A DNA stretch of 64,000 bases. It comes from Embiotoca jacksoni (Eukaryota > Chordata > Actinopteri > Embiotocidae). The notes under the pieces were generated by a model that searched no databases, had not been told where the DNA came from, and saw nothing but the letters and a program-made list of their open reading frames with translations. Every line of letters starts with the position of its first letter. Positions within the stretch are counted from its first letter, which is position 1. Shown here in pieces: positions 52,901 through 64,000 of the stretch. Both the position numbers and the translations under genes were made by a program. The DNA lies in contig JAKOON010000104.1 in the NCBI GenBank assembly GCA_022577435.1, positions 448,498 to 512,497 of the forward strand, written 5' to 3'.

Positions 52901-53156
52901 CCATCATCTGTTTCCAGACGCTCACATGTTTGAAGTCAACCGTTTCCATGGAGACTGACAATAAACTGTAACATGAATTTATTTAAACAACACCAATATC
53001 ATCAGCTTCACCACCTCACCATGACTTTCACCAGCAGTACCAACGTGTTTCCTACAACTCCCACGAGCATCTCCAGTCCCAGAACCGCCACCAGCAGCCA
53101 CCGCTCCGCCTCCGACCACGAGCGCTCGGCCACCGTCCCGTTCCACCGTCCGTCCA
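49762..53156 (-). CDS. Class A (rhodopsin-like) GPCR, unassigned, seven exons seen
   Basis: Minus-strand gene; exons in transcript order 53156-53020, 52874-52811, 52721-52596, 51299-51161, 51092-50940, 50132-50048, 49971-49762. All junctions agree in phase and give about 305 residues. TM1 has VVGNTLVLLV with the conserved GN, preceded by the N-glycosylation site NGT; TM2 has SLTLSDLG; TM3 starts at WCEVV and ends SLATLCVQRL; TM5 is ILCAFSICIFLPFLLIIG; TM6 has ITCYTPFVV with Pro; TM7 has LNPLIYCSNQDF, the NPxxY motif and helix 8. The DRY motif is replaced by QRL. The first exon opens after a GTGCAG acceptor, so the start codon is in an upstream exon I cannot place. I do not recognise the subfamily. 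Confidence 0.85.
50048..50132 (-). CDS. GPCR exon: third intracellular loop and TM6
   Basis: An 85-bp exon with acceptor TTCTCCTCAG, entering in phase 2. Encodes SDEEEDVCEVAPLLVASY and ITCYTPFVVSE, with donor GTACAC. Its first 17 bases and its acceptor are the seed of the adjoining minisatellite. Confidence 0.9.
50110..50810 (-). repeat. 32-34-bp minisatellite multiplying a splice acceptor
   Basis: About 20 copies; on the minus strand each reads TTTCTCCTCAG then TGATGAAGAGGAGGATG or AGGTTG and GTGTGTG. The first half is the authentic 3' splice site of the GPCR exon at 50132, the second half its first coding bases. Only the copy nearest 50048 continues into GAAGTGGCTCCC, the true exon. Confidence 0.95.
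50940..51092 (-). CDS. GPCR exon: second extracellular loop and TM5
   Basis: Acceptor GCCTGCAG, donor GTAAAG. Encodes YDPAEMLCAVFWESS (the loop Cys able to pair with TM3) and the TM5 helix through SSVLTAVSCN. Confidence 0.9.
51161..51299 (-). CDS. GPCR exon: end of TM3 and TM4
   Basis: Acceptor CCTTCCAG, donor GTGTGC. Encodes TLCVQRLIGRASMRR (the DRY position occupied by QRL) and TM4 with ACSASWVTGVVFG, keeping the conserved TM4 Trp. Confidence 0.9.
51330..52230 (-). repeat. Irregular CACTGTACTAA/CACTGCAGTAT tandem region in a GPCR intron
   Basis: About 900 bp of short units (ACTAACACTGCAGAATC, ACTGTAGTATC, ACTGTATAAACACTTC) with a basic period near 11 bp and larger recurring blocks. PstI-like CTGCAG occurs in many units. 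No gene inside it. Confidence 0.93.
52596..52721 (-). CDS. GPCR exon: TM2 end, first extracellular loop and TM3
   Basis: Acceptor ATTGTGAAG is pyrimidine-poor but in phase; donor is GTACTA. Encodes CSILIISGSMLAILTGG and PWCEVVSLLKFSFITSS, including the Cys at the top of TM3. Confidence 0.85.
52811..52874 (-). CDS. GPCR exon: start of TM2
   Basis: A 64-bp exon, acceptor TGTTTCAG, donor GTACAG. Encodes CRGQFSCRYWFPFISLTLSDL; the LSD of TM2 is split from the next glycine by the intron. Confidence 0.88.
53020..53156 (-). CDS. GPCR exon: extracellular N-terminus and TM1
   Basis: Acceptor TCGCGTGCAG, donor GTGAGG. Encodes DGRWNGTVAERSW and TM1 with MLVGVVGNTLVLLVKVM. A start codon does not occur in frame before the acceptor, so at least one 5' exon is missing from my model. 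Confidence 0.85.
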
Positions 53157-53168
53157 CTGCACGCGAGG

Positions 53169-53310
53169 AGGTCAGAGACCAGAGGACAGAGATATGAGGA
53201 CAGAGAGATGACAGCGGAGATCAGAGGACAGAGACATGAGGGCGGAGACCAGAGGACAGAGACCAGAGGACGGAGACATGAGGACGGAAACATGAGGACA
53301 GACAAGGACA
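53169..53310 (+). repeat. GAGGACAGAGACATGA-type minisatellite upstream of the GPCR exon
   Basis: Irregular copies of AGAGGACAGAGACATGAGG with GGCGGAGACC variants. Confidence 0.8.
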
Positions 53311-53384
53311 CATGTGTCCACCTTTAAGCTTCATCTGTAACATGACAGTCGCCACATGGGTCATGTGGACTTGGAGGAAGTTAG

Positions 53385-53850
53385 AATGTATTTGAATGAA
53401 TGAATGAGTGAATGAATGAATGAGTGAATGATTGAATGAATGAGTGAGTGAATGAATGAGTGAATGAATGAATGAATGAGTGAGTGAATGAATGAGTGAA
53501 TGAATGAATGAGTGAATGAATGAATGATTGAATGAATGAATAATTGAATGAATGAGTGAATGAATGAATGAGTGAATGAATGAATGATTGAATGAATAAT
53601 TGAATGAATGAGTGAATGAATGAATGAGTGAATGAATGAATGAGTGAATGAATGAATGATTGAATGAATGAATAATTGAATGAATGAGTGAATGAATGAA
53701 TGAGTGAATGAATGAATGATTGAATGAATAATTGAATGAATGAATGAATGAATAATTGAATGAATGAGTGAATGAATGGATAATTGAATGAATTAATGAA
53801 TGAATAATTGAGTGAGTGAATGAATGAGTGAATGAATGAATGAATCACTG
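53385..53850 (+). repeat. GAAT tetranucleotide microsatellite
   Basis: About 460 bp of GAATGAATGAGT with GATT and AATT variants; the minus strand reads as an IHSF-rich open frame, an artefact. Larger blocks of about 110 bp recur within it. Confidence 0.96.
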
Positions 53851-53934
53851 CATCTCAACGTGTGAAAAACGAACCATCTGGTCAGGAAGACAGGAAGGCT
53901 GCACTTACTTTAACAGTCAGCTCTCAGTCCACAG

Positions 53935-54048
53935 CGTCCTCCTGTTTCCTCCTGTCTCCTACTGTCTCTGTCTGTCTCCTACTGTCTCCGTCTGTCTCCA
54001 CCTGTCTCCACCTGTCTCCTTCGGCCTCCGTCTGTCTCCTTCGTTGCA
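53935..54048 (+). repeat. CTGTCTCC pyrimidine-rich tandem
   Basis: Repeated TCTGTCTCCTACTGTCTCC and CCACCTGTCTCC units. It may lie in the 5' part of the GPCR gene, but no coding exon is recognisable there. Confidence 0.85.
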
Positions 54049-54463
54049 GCAAGATGTTTGTTACTGAGAACTCAGATCAAAGTGTCAGCAGAACATTTCC
54101 AATTAAAAGTGACCTGCTCCAGTGAAGACGTCTGTCTCTGTCCGTCCGTCCGTCTCTGTCCGCTCCAGTGAAGACGTCTGTGACTGATTCGTCTAATAAA
54201 ACTCTCATCAAGGTGTTTCTGCGTCTGAAATGTGAAAAGGTTGTTGGGGTGAAAGCGAACTTCTACCAGGACATGATGTAGTTCGGTGTGACTGTCAGCT
54301 GTTCAAAGTGAAGCAGGAACACCTGCAGCTCACCTGGACATCATCTGTTGCCATGGAGACCACACAACACAGAGTTCATGTCAACAGTGATACCAGAGGA
54401 TGTGCACAATGTTTGTCATATGGATGTTTAATTTGTGCACTTAGCATCAGGACCATTTAATGA

Positions 54464-54466
<3 letters not shown>

Positions 54467-54511
<45 letters not shown>
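54467..54511 (+). repeat. GT dinucleotide microsatellite
   Basis: About 22 uninterrupted TG repeats. Confidence 0.97.
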
Positions 54512-54513
<2 letters not shown>

Positions 54514-55547
54514 ACACTCCAACACACTAGGTGGCGGTAATTTGCTGCTTCCCTTTACTTTTTCTTTTTTTTAAACTTGATTAATAAACATGAGGTTTAC
54601 AACAAACAAGTTACAATAAGGAAAGACATTAAACATGGCAGGGTCATAACTACGAAATCAAATGAAATGTAATTGTCTTAAAATACTGAAAGTCTTTGTG
54701 GCCTTTAGATTTGTCTTTATAAATCCTATCAGTGTGCTGAATTGTTTGAGTTCAGACCGGCACATCCGGGAACTTTGTCTTTCAGAAACGACCCCGCCCC
54801 TTTCGGAGGAGAACATGTGAATCTCTCCTCATGGACTTCAACATAAGATAGTGTTCCTGAACCATCAGGTGTAAACCACCGGATGACTTATTTCCTGTCG
54901 ACCTGCCACACAGGAGACAGGAGCCCTTTCATTGGTCCCTTCAGGCGTCCTATGGAGTGGCTCCATAGAGACCTCCTATCAGGACCTTTTTTAGGACGTG
55001 ACAGAAACATATCGGAGATACGAGTTTTTTACATCATTGTTGGTGTAACTAACTATACAGCAACTCTTCGGCATCGCATTATTATTTAAACTGGTTTGTT
55101 TAAAGCAGCAGTTTGCAGAAAAGTCTCAACTTCCTCCGTTTCTCCTTTGATGTCAATGTTGTCCCTGAAAAGGGGCGTGGCCACGAGAGCCCGCCCTGGA
55201 TGACGAAATGCCGGTCATCCAATAAAACGACAAAAGAAGAAGTGACGTTATCACGTCGTGTAACATCCGGTGTACGTCGTGTCCGTTCCGCAAACTGTCC
55301 GCTGTTCTGGTTAAGAAGGCCAAATAGCGACATTTCGGTAAGTTCTACCCTTTAAATAGAACAAACTGTTCGTTACAGGGAGTTAACGTCCCGTTGTGTA
55401 GTACATTTATCGTGTTTGAACTGTGTGAAAGACTTACTTATTCATCTGGAGCGACCTCTGGCTAAAAGTCCTTGACGGATGAGCTCTCATTGTGAGCTAG
55501 TTAGCTTAGCTGCAAACCTTCACTGTTGTCAGAGTAAAGTCTGATTC
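54512..55547 (+). promoter_or_regulatory. Possible promoter and first exon of a plus-strand gene
   Basis: Unique sequence between the GPCR side and the final satellite. From about 55180 it is CpG-containing (GTGACGTTATCACGTCGTG, CATCCGGTG, TCCGTTCCGC), and CATTTCG at 55331-55337 is followed by the textbook donor GTAAGT at 55338. I infer a short untranslated first exon of a gene whose intron 1 would contain the 11-bp array and whose body lies beyond the window. No start codon or protein similarity supports this directly. The stretch 54520-55100 shows nothing I recognise. Confidence 0.35.
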
Positions 55548-58500
55548 AGAGAGGAGATATAGAGGAGATATAGAGGAGTTATAGAGGAGTTATAGAGGAG
55601 ATATAGAGGAGATATAGAGGAGTTATAGAGGAGTTATAGAGGAGATATAGAGGAGATATAGAGGAGTTATAGAGGAGATATAGAGGAGTTATAGAGGAGT
55701 TATAGAGGAGTTATAGAGGAGATATAGAGGAGTTATAGAGGAGATATAGAGGAGATATAGAGGAGTTATAGAGGAGATATAGAGGAGATATAGAGGAGTT
55801 ATAGAGGAGATATAGAGGAGTTATAGAGGAGTTATAGAGGAGATATAGAGGAGATATAGAGGAGATATAGAGGAGTTATAGAGGAGTTATAGAGGAGATA
55901 TAGAGGAGATATAGAGGAGTTATAGAGGAGATATAGAGGAGTTATAGAGGAGTTATAGAGGAGTTATATAGAGGAGTTATAGAGGAGTTATAGAGGAGTT
56001 ATAGAGGAGTTATATAGAGGAGTTATAGAGGAGTTATAGAGGAGTTATATAGAGGAGATATAGAGGAGATATAGAGGAGTTATATAGAGGAGATATAGAG
56101 GAGTTATAGAGGAGATATAGAGGAGTTATAGAGGAGTTATAGAGGAGATATAGAGGAGATATAGAGGAGTTATAGAGGAGTTATAGAGGAGATATAGAGG
56201 AGATATAGAGGAGTTATAGAGGAGATATAGAGGAGATATAGAGGAGTTATAGAGGAGATATAGAGGAGTTATAGAGGAGATATAGAGGAGTTATAGAGGA
56301 GTTATAGAGGAGATATAGAGGAGACATAGAGGAGACATAGAGGAGTTATAGAGGAGTTATAGAGGAGATATAGAGGAGTTATAGAGGAGATATAGAGGAG
56401 ATATAGAGGAGTTATAGAGGAGATATAGAGGAGTTATAGAGGAGATATAGAGGAGTTATAGAGGAGATATAGAGGAGATATAGAGGAGTGATAGAGGAGA
56501 TATAGAGGAGTTATAGAGGAGTGATAGAGGAGATATAGAGGAGTTATAGAGGAGTTATAGAGGAGATATAGAGGAGTTATAGAGGAGTTATAGAGGAGAT
56601 ATAGAGGAGTTATAGAGGAGTTATAGAGGAGTTATAGAGGAGTTATATAGAGGAGTTATAGAGGAGTTATAGAGGAGTTATAGAGGAGTTATAGAGGAGT
56701 TATATAGAGGAGTTATAGAGGAGTTATAGAGGAGTTATATAGAGGAGATATAGAGGAGTTATAGAGGAGATATAGAGGAGTTATATAGAGGAGTTGTAGA
56801 GGAGATATAGAGGAGATATAGAGGAGTTATAGAGGAGATATAGAGGAGTTATAGAGGAGTTATAGAGGAGTTATAGAGGAGTTATAGAGGAGTTATATAG
56901 AGGAGATATAGAGGAGTTATAGAGGAGTTATATAGAGGAGTTATAGAGGAGATATAGAGGAGTTATAGAGGAGATATAGAGGAGTTATATAGGAGTTATA
57001 GAGGAGTTATATAGAGGAGTTATATAGAGGAGATATAGAGGAGTTATAGAGGAGTTATATAGAGGAGATATAGAGGAGTTATATAGAGGAGTTATAGAGG
57101 AGATATAAAGGAGTTATAGAGGAGATATAGAGGAGTTATAGAGGAGATATAGAGGAGATATAGAAGAGATATAGAGGAGTTATAGAGGAGATATAGAGGA
57201 GTTATAGAGGAGATATAGAAGAGATATAGAGGAGTTATAGAGGAGATATAGAGGAGTTATAGGGGAGATATAGAGGAGGAGTTATAGACGAATTATAGAG
57301 GAGATATAGAGGAGTTATAGAAGAGATATAGAGGAGTTATAGAGGAGATATAGAGGAGTTATAGAGGAGATATAGAGGAGTTATAGAGGAGTTATAGAGG
57401 AGTTATAGAGGAGATATAGAGGAGATATAGAGGAGTTATAGAGGAGTTATAGAGGAGTTATAGACGAATTATAGAGGAGTTATAGAGGAGTTATAGAGGA
57501 GATATAGAGGAGTTATATAGGAGTTATAGAGGAGTTATAGAGGAGTTATAGAGGAGATATAGATGAGATATAGAGGAGTTATAGAGGAGATATAGAGGAG
57601 TTATAGAGGAGTTATAGACGAATTATAGAGGAGATATAGAGGAGTTATAGAGGAGTTATAGAGGAGTTATAGAGGAGATATAGATGAGATATAGAGGAGT
57701 TATAGAGGAGATATAGAGGAGTTATAGAGGAGATATAGAGGAGTTATAGAGGAGTTATAGACGAATTATAGAGGAGTTATAGAGGAGATATAGAGGAGTT
57801 ATATAGAGGAGTTATAGAGGAGATATAGAGGAGTTATATAGAGGAGTTATAGAGGAGATATAGAGGAGTTATAGAGGAGATATAGAGGAGTTATAGAGGA
57901 GATATAGAAGAGATATAGAGGAGTTATAGAGGAGATATAGAGGAGATATAGAGGAGTTATAGGGGAGATATAGAGGAGGAGTTATAGACGAATTATAGAG
58001 GAGATATAGAGGAGTTATAGAAGAGATATAGAGGAGTTATATAGAGGAGTTATAGAGGAGATATAGAGGAGTTATAGAGGAGATATAGAGGAGATATAGA
58101 GGAGTTATAGGGGAGATATAGAGGAGTTATAGAGGAGATATAGAGGAGTTATAGAGGAGTTATAGACGAGTTATAGAGGCGTTATAGAGGAGTTATAGAG
58201 GAGTTATATAGAGGAGATATAGAGGAGTTATAGAGGAGATATAGAGGAGTTATATAGAGGAGTTATAGAGGAGATATAGAGGAGTTATAGAGGAGATATA
58301 GAGGAGTTATATAGAGGAGTTATAGAGGAGTTATAGAGGAGATATAGAGGAGTTATAGAGGAGTTATAGAGGAGATATAGAGGAGTTATAGAGGAGATAT
58401 AGAGGAGTTATATAGGAGTTATAGAGGAGTTATAGAGGAGTTATAGAGGAGATATAGAGGAGATATAGAGGAGTTATAGAGGAGATATAGAGGAGTTATA

Positions 58501-61400
58501 GAGGAGTTATAGAGGAGTTATATAGGAGTTATAGAGGAGTTATAGAGGAGATATAGAGGAGTTATAGAGGAGTTATAGAGGAGTTATAGAGGAGATATAG
58601 AGGAGATATAGATGAGATATAGAGGAGTTATAGAGGAGATATAGAGGAGTTATAGAGGAGTTATAGACGAATTATAGAGGAGATATAGAGGAGTTATAGA
58701 GGAGTTATAGAGGAGTTATAGATGAGATATAGAGGAGTTATAGAGGAGATATAGAGGAGTTATAGAGGAGATACAGAGGAGTTATAGAGGAGTTATAGAC
58801 GAATTATAGAGGAGTTATAGAGGAGTTATATAGGAGTTATAGAGGAGTTATAGAGGAGATATAGAGGAGTTATAGAGGAGTTATAGAGGAGTTATAGAGG
58901 AGATATAGAGGAGATATAGATGAGATATAGAGGAGTTATAGAGGAGATATAGAGGAGTTATAGAGGAGTTATAGACGAATTATAGAGGAGATATAGAGGA
59001 GTTATAGAGGAGTTATAGAGGAGTTATAGATGAGATATAGAGGAGTTATAGAGGAGATATAGAGGAGTTATAGAGGAGATATAGAGGAGTTATAGAGGAG
59101 TTATAGACGAATTATAGAGGAGTTATAGAGGAGTTATAGAGGAGTTATAGAGGAGTTATAGAGGAGATATAGATGAGATATAGAGGAGTTATAGAGGAGA
59201 TATAGAGGAGATATAGAGGAGATATAGAGGAGTTATAGAGGAGATATAGAGGAGTTATAGACGAATTATAGAGGAGATATAGAGGAGTTATAGAGGAGTT
59301 ATATAGAGGAGATATAGAGGAGTTATAGATGATATATAGAGGAGTTATAGAGGAGTTATAGAGGAGTTATATAGAGGAGATATAGAGGAGTTATAGAGGA
59401 GATATAGAGGAGTTATATAGAGGAGTTATAGAGGAGATATAGAGGAGATATAGAGGAGTTATAGAGGAGATATAGAAGAGATATAGAGGAGTTATAGAGG
59501 AGATATAGAGGAGTTATATAGAGGAGTTATAGAGGAGATATAGAGGAGTTATATAGAGGAGTTATAGAGGAGATATAGAGGAGTTATAGAGGAGATATAG
59601 AGGAGTTATAGAGGAGATATAGAGGAGATATAGAAGAGATATAGAGGAGTTATAGAGGAGATATAGAGCAGATATAGAGGAGATATAGAGGAGTTATAGG
59701 GGAGATATAGAGGAGGAGATATAGAGGAGTTATAGACGAATTATAGAGGAGTTATAGAGGAGATATAGAGGAGTTATATAGAGGAGTTATAGAGGAGATA
59801 TAGAGGAGTTATAGAGGAGATATAGAGGAGATATAGAGGAGATATAGAGGAGTTATAGGGGAGATATAGAGGAGGAGATATAGAGGAGATATAGAGGAGT
59901 TATAGGGGAGATATAGAGGAGATATAGAGGAGTTATAGAGGAGATATAGAGGAGTTATAGAGGAGTTATAGACGAATTATAGAGGAGATATAGAGGAGTT
60001 ATAGAGGAGTTATAGAGGAGTTATATAGAGGAGATATAGAGGAGTTATAGAGGAGTTATAGAGGAGTTATATAGAGGAGATATAGAGGAGTTATAGGGGA
60101 GATATAGAGGAGTTATAGAGGAGTATTAGAGGAGATATAGAGGAGATATAGAGGAGTTATAGGGGAGATATAGAGGAGGAGTTATAGACGAATTATAGAG
60201 GAGATATAGAGGAGTTATAGAAGAGATATAGAGGAGTTATATAGAGGAGTTATAGAGGAGATATAGAGGAGTTATAGAGGAGATATAGAGGAGATATAGA
60301 GGAGTTATAGGGGAGATATAGAGGAGTTATAGAGGAGATATAGAGGAGTTATAGAGGAGTTATAGACGAGTTATAGAGGCGTTATAGAGGAGTTATAGAG
60401 GAGTTATATAGAGGAGATATAGAGGAGTTATAGAGGATATATAGAGGAGTTATATAGAGGAGTTATAGAGGAGATATAGAGGAGTTATAGAGGAGATATA
60501 GAGGAGTTATATAGAGGAGTTATAGAGGAGTTATAGAGGAGATATAGAGGAGTTATATAGGAGTTATAGAGGAGTTATAGAGGAGTTATAGAGGAGATAT
60601 AGAGGAGATATAGAGGAGTTATAGAGGAGATATAGAGGAGTTATAGAGGAGTTATAGAGGAGTTATATAGGAGTTATAGAGGAGTTATAGAGGAGATATA
60701 GAGGAGTTATAGAGGAGTTATAGAGGAGTTATAGAGGAGTTATAGAGGAGATATAGAGGAGATATAGATGAGATATAGAGGAGTTATAGAGGAGATATAG
60801 AGGAGTTATAGAGGAGTTATAGACGAATTATAGAGGAGATATAGAGGAGTTATAGAGGAGTTATAGAGGAGTTATAGATGAGATATAGAGTTATAGAGGA
60901 GATATAGAGGAGTTATAGAGGAGATATAGAGGAGTTATAGAGGAGATATAGACGAATTATAGAGGAGTTATAGAGGAGTTATAGAGGAGTTAGAGAGGAG
61001 ATATAGATGAGATATAGAGGAGTTATAGAGGAGATATAGAGGAGAGATAGAGGAGATATAGAGGAGATATAGAGGAGTATAGAGGAGATTATAGAGAGAG
61101 TTATAGAGGAGTTATAGAGAGGAGATATAGAGGAGTTATAGAGGAGATATAGAGGAGTTATAGAGGAGATTATAGAGGAGTTATAGAGGAGATATAGAGG
61201 AGATATAGAGGAGTATATAGAGGAGATATAGAGGAGTTATAGAGGAGATATAGAGGAGATATAGAGAGGAGTTATAGAGAGAAGAGATATAGAGGAGTTA
61301 TAGAGGAGATATAGAGGAGTTATAGAGGAGTTATAGAGGAGATATAGAGAGGAGTTATAGAGAGGAGTTAGTAGACGGCCAGAGAGAGACAAGTGTGAGA
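55548..61400 (+). repeat. 11-bp satellite, left part (about 530 units)
   Basis: Tandem ATAGAGGAGAT and ATAGAGGAGTT units, with a 13-bp version (GAGTTATATAGAG) every few units and rare AGACGAATT, AGAAGAGAT and AGGGGAGAT variants. Larger blocks recur, for example 57900-58330 and 60140-60540. The period is not a multiple of three and TAG stops fall in every frame, so it is non-coding. From about 61060 the pattern becomes ragged up to the gap. Confidence 0.97.
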
Positions 61401-61500
61401 NNNNNNNNNNNNNNNNNNNNNNNNNNNNNNNNNNNNNNNNNNNNNNNNNNNNNNNNNNNNNNNNNNNNNNNNNNNNNNNNNNNNNNNNNNNNNNNNNNNN
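61401..61500. other. Assembly gap (100 N)
   Basis: Exactly 100 N, the usual placeholder for a gap of unknown size, inside the 11-bp satellite. True array length is therefore unknown. Confidence 0.99.
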
Positions 61501-63940
61501 GAGATATAGAGGAGTTATATGAGGAGTTATAGAGGAGATATAGAGGAGTTATATAGAGGAGTTATAGAGGAGATATAGAGGAGATATAGAGGAGTTATAG
61601 AGGAGATATAGAAGAGGTTATAGAGGAGTTATAGAGGAGATATAGAGGAGTTATATAGAGGAGTTATAGAGGAGATATAGAGGAGTTATAGAGGAGATAT
61701 AGAGGAGTTATAGAGGAGATATAGAGGAGATATAGAAGAGATATAGAGGAGTTATAGAGGAGATATAGAGCAGATATAGAGGAGATATAGAGGAGTTATA
61801 GGGGAGATATAGAGGAGGAGATATAGAGGAGTTATAGACGAATTATAGAGGAGTTATAGAGGAGATATAGAGGAGTTATATAGAGGAGTTATAGAGGAGA
61901 TATAGAGGAGTTATAGAGGAGATATAGAGGAGTTATAGAGGAGATATAGAGGAGATATAGAGGAGATATAGAGGAGTTATAGGGGAGATATAGAGGAGGA
62001 GATATAGAGGAGATATAGAGGAGTTATAGGGGAGATATAGAGGAGATATAGAGGAGTTATAGAGGAGATATAGAGGAGTTATAGAGGAGTTATAGACGAA
62101 TTATAGAGGAGATATAGAGGAGTTATAGAGGAGTTATAGAGGAGTTATATAGAGGAGATATAGAGGAGTTATAGAGGAGTTATAGAGGAGTTATATAGAG
62201 GAGATATAGAGGAGTTATAGGGGAGATATAGAGGAGTTATAGAGGAGTATTAGAGGAGATATAGAGGAGATATAGAAGAGATATAGAGGAGATATAGAGC
62301 AGATATAGAGGAGATATAGAGGAGTTATAGGGGAGATATAGAGGAGGAGATATAGAGGAGATATAGAGGAGTTATAGAGGAGTTATAGAGGAGATATAGA
62401 GGAGTTATATAGAGGAGTTATAGAGGAGATATAGAGGAGTTATAGAGGAGTTATATAGAGGAGTTATAGAGGAGTTATAGAGGAGATATAGAGGAGTTAT
62501 ATAGAGGAGTTATAGAGGAGATATAGAGGAGTTATAGAGGAGATATAGAGGAGTTATATAGAGGAGTTATAGAGGAGTTATAGAGGAGATATAGAGGAGT
62601 TATAGAGGAGTTATAGAGGAGTTATAGAGGAGTTATAGAGGAGATATAGAGGAGTTATAGAGGAGATATAGAGTAGTTATAGAGGAGTTATAGAGGAGAT
62701 ATAGAGGAGATATAGAGGAGTTATAGAGAGTTATAGAGGAGATATAGAGGAGTTATAGACGAATTATAGAGGGAGATATAGAGGAGTTATAGAGGAGTTA
62801 TAGAGGAGATATAGAGGAGTTATAGAGGAGATATAGAGGAGTTATAGAGGAGTTATAGAGGAGTTATATAGAGGAGATATAGAGGAGTTATAGAGGAGAT
62901 ATAGAGGAGTTATATAGAGGAGTTATAGAGGAGATATAGAGGAGTTATATAGAGGAGTTATAGAGGAGATATAGAGGAGTTATATAGAGGAGTTATAGAG
63001 GAGATATAGAGGAGTTATAGAGGAGATATAGAGGAGATATAGAGGAGTTATAGGGGAGATATAGAGGAGGAGATATAGAGGAGATATAGAGGAGTTATAG
63101 GGGAGATATAGAGGAGGAGATATAGAGGAGATATAGAGGAGTTTTAGAGGAGATATAGAGGAGTTATAGAGGAGTTATAGACGAATTATAGAGGAGATAT
63201 AGAGGAGTTATAGAGGAGTTATAGAGGAGTTATATAGAGGAGATATAGAGGAGTTATAGAGGAGTTATAGAGGAGTTATATAGAGGAGATATAGAGGAGT
63301 TATAGAGGAGATATAGAGGAGTTATATAGAGGAGTTATAGAGGAGATATAGAGGAGTTATATAGAGGAGTTATAGAGGAGATATAGAGAAGTTATAGAGG
63401 AGATATAGAGGAGTTATAGAGGAGATATAGAGGAGATATAGAAGAGATATAGAGGAGTTATAGAGGAGATATAGAGCAGATATAGAGGAGATATAGAGGA
63501 GTTATAGGGGAGATATAGAGGAGATATAGAGGAGATATAGAGGAGTTATAGACGAATTATAGAGGAGATATAGAGGAGTTATAGAGGAGATATAGAGGAG
63601 TTATAGAGGAGTTATAGACGAGTTATAGAGGCGTTATAGAGGAGTTATAGAGGAGTTATATAGAGGAGATATAGAGGAGTTATAGAGGAGATATAGAGGA
63701 GTTATATAGAGGAGATATAGAGGAGTTATAGAGGAGATATAGAGGAGTTATATAGAGGAGTTATAGAGGAGATATAGAGGAGTTATAGAGGAGATATAGA
63801 GGAGATATAGAGGAGTTATAGAGGAGATATAGAGGAGATATAGAAGAGATATAGAGGAGTTATAGAGGAGATATAGAGGAGATATAGAGGAGATATAGAG
63901 GAGGAGATATAGAGGAGATATAGAAGAGTTATAGAGGAGA
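61501..63940 (+). repeat. 11-bp satellite, right part (about 220 units)
   Basis: Same units as the left part. A recurring variant order (AGAGCAGAT, AGGGGAGAT, GAGGAGGAGAT) appears near 59660, 61765 and 63470, marking higher-order duplications that span the gap. Confidence 0.96.
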
Positions 63941-64000
63941 AAAAAGGGAGTTATAGTTATAGAGTTTGTAGAGCTGCTGTGTACCTGAACACATCACGCT
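63941..64000 (+). other. End of satellite and unique edge
   Basis: The array decays through GAGAAAAAAGGGAGTTATAG into unique sequence from about 63966. Too short to interpret. Confidence 0.6.

Noticed and set aside
53381..53848. 155-residue IHSF-repeat frame
   Set aside because: Translation of the GAAT microsatellite.

Overview
This is a vertebrate genomic window, almost certainly from a teleost fish. It holds an intact-looking Tc1 transposon, L2-type and other non-LTR retrotransposon fragments, fish-style MITEs, multi-exon genes with GT-AG introns, and a reconstructable type II TGF-beta-family receptor matching anti-Mullerian hormone receptor 2 (amhr2). The species cannot be fixed from sequence alone. 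There is no operon, CRISPR array or prokaryotic gene.

Layout. (1) 1-27535: one enormous 18-bp satellite with nested higher-order duplications. It is non-coding; the long open frames exist because 18 bp is six codons and the unit has no stop. (2) 27549-31655: a 23-bp tandem array split by a 2049-bp Tc1 transposon (27849-29897) with an open transposase and TA target duplications. (3) 31973-46518, plus strand: amhr2, 11 coding exons joining in frame to 498 aa. Its introns carry a degenerate Tc1/mariner relic (intron 1), a Russian-doll nest of DNA transposon, L2 LINE and MITE (intron 7), a second LINE with ATGG tails (intron 9) and a 25-bp array of about 98 copies (intron 10). (4) 47623-48408, plus strand: tmem187, single coding exon, 261 aa. 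(5) 53156-49762, minus strand: seven coding exons of a class A GPCR I cannot name, first coding exon not found, tail-to-tail with tmem187. One of its introns is a minisatellite that has multiplied the splice acceptor. (6) About 54500-55337: a CpG-containing stretch that may hold a promoter and first exon of a plus-strand gene. (7) 55548-63940: an 11-bp satellite broken by a 100-N assembly gap.

More than half of the window is tandem repeat, made of at least a dozen unrelated units sitting in nearly every intron and intergenic space. Three units carry splice-acceptor-like sequence in the transcribed sense (18-bp satellite, 48.5-kb array, GPCR intron array). The main biological interest is the combination of an intact amhr2, a known sex-determining receptor gene in some fishes, with repeat expansion all around it. 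No wholly new enzymatic system is evident.
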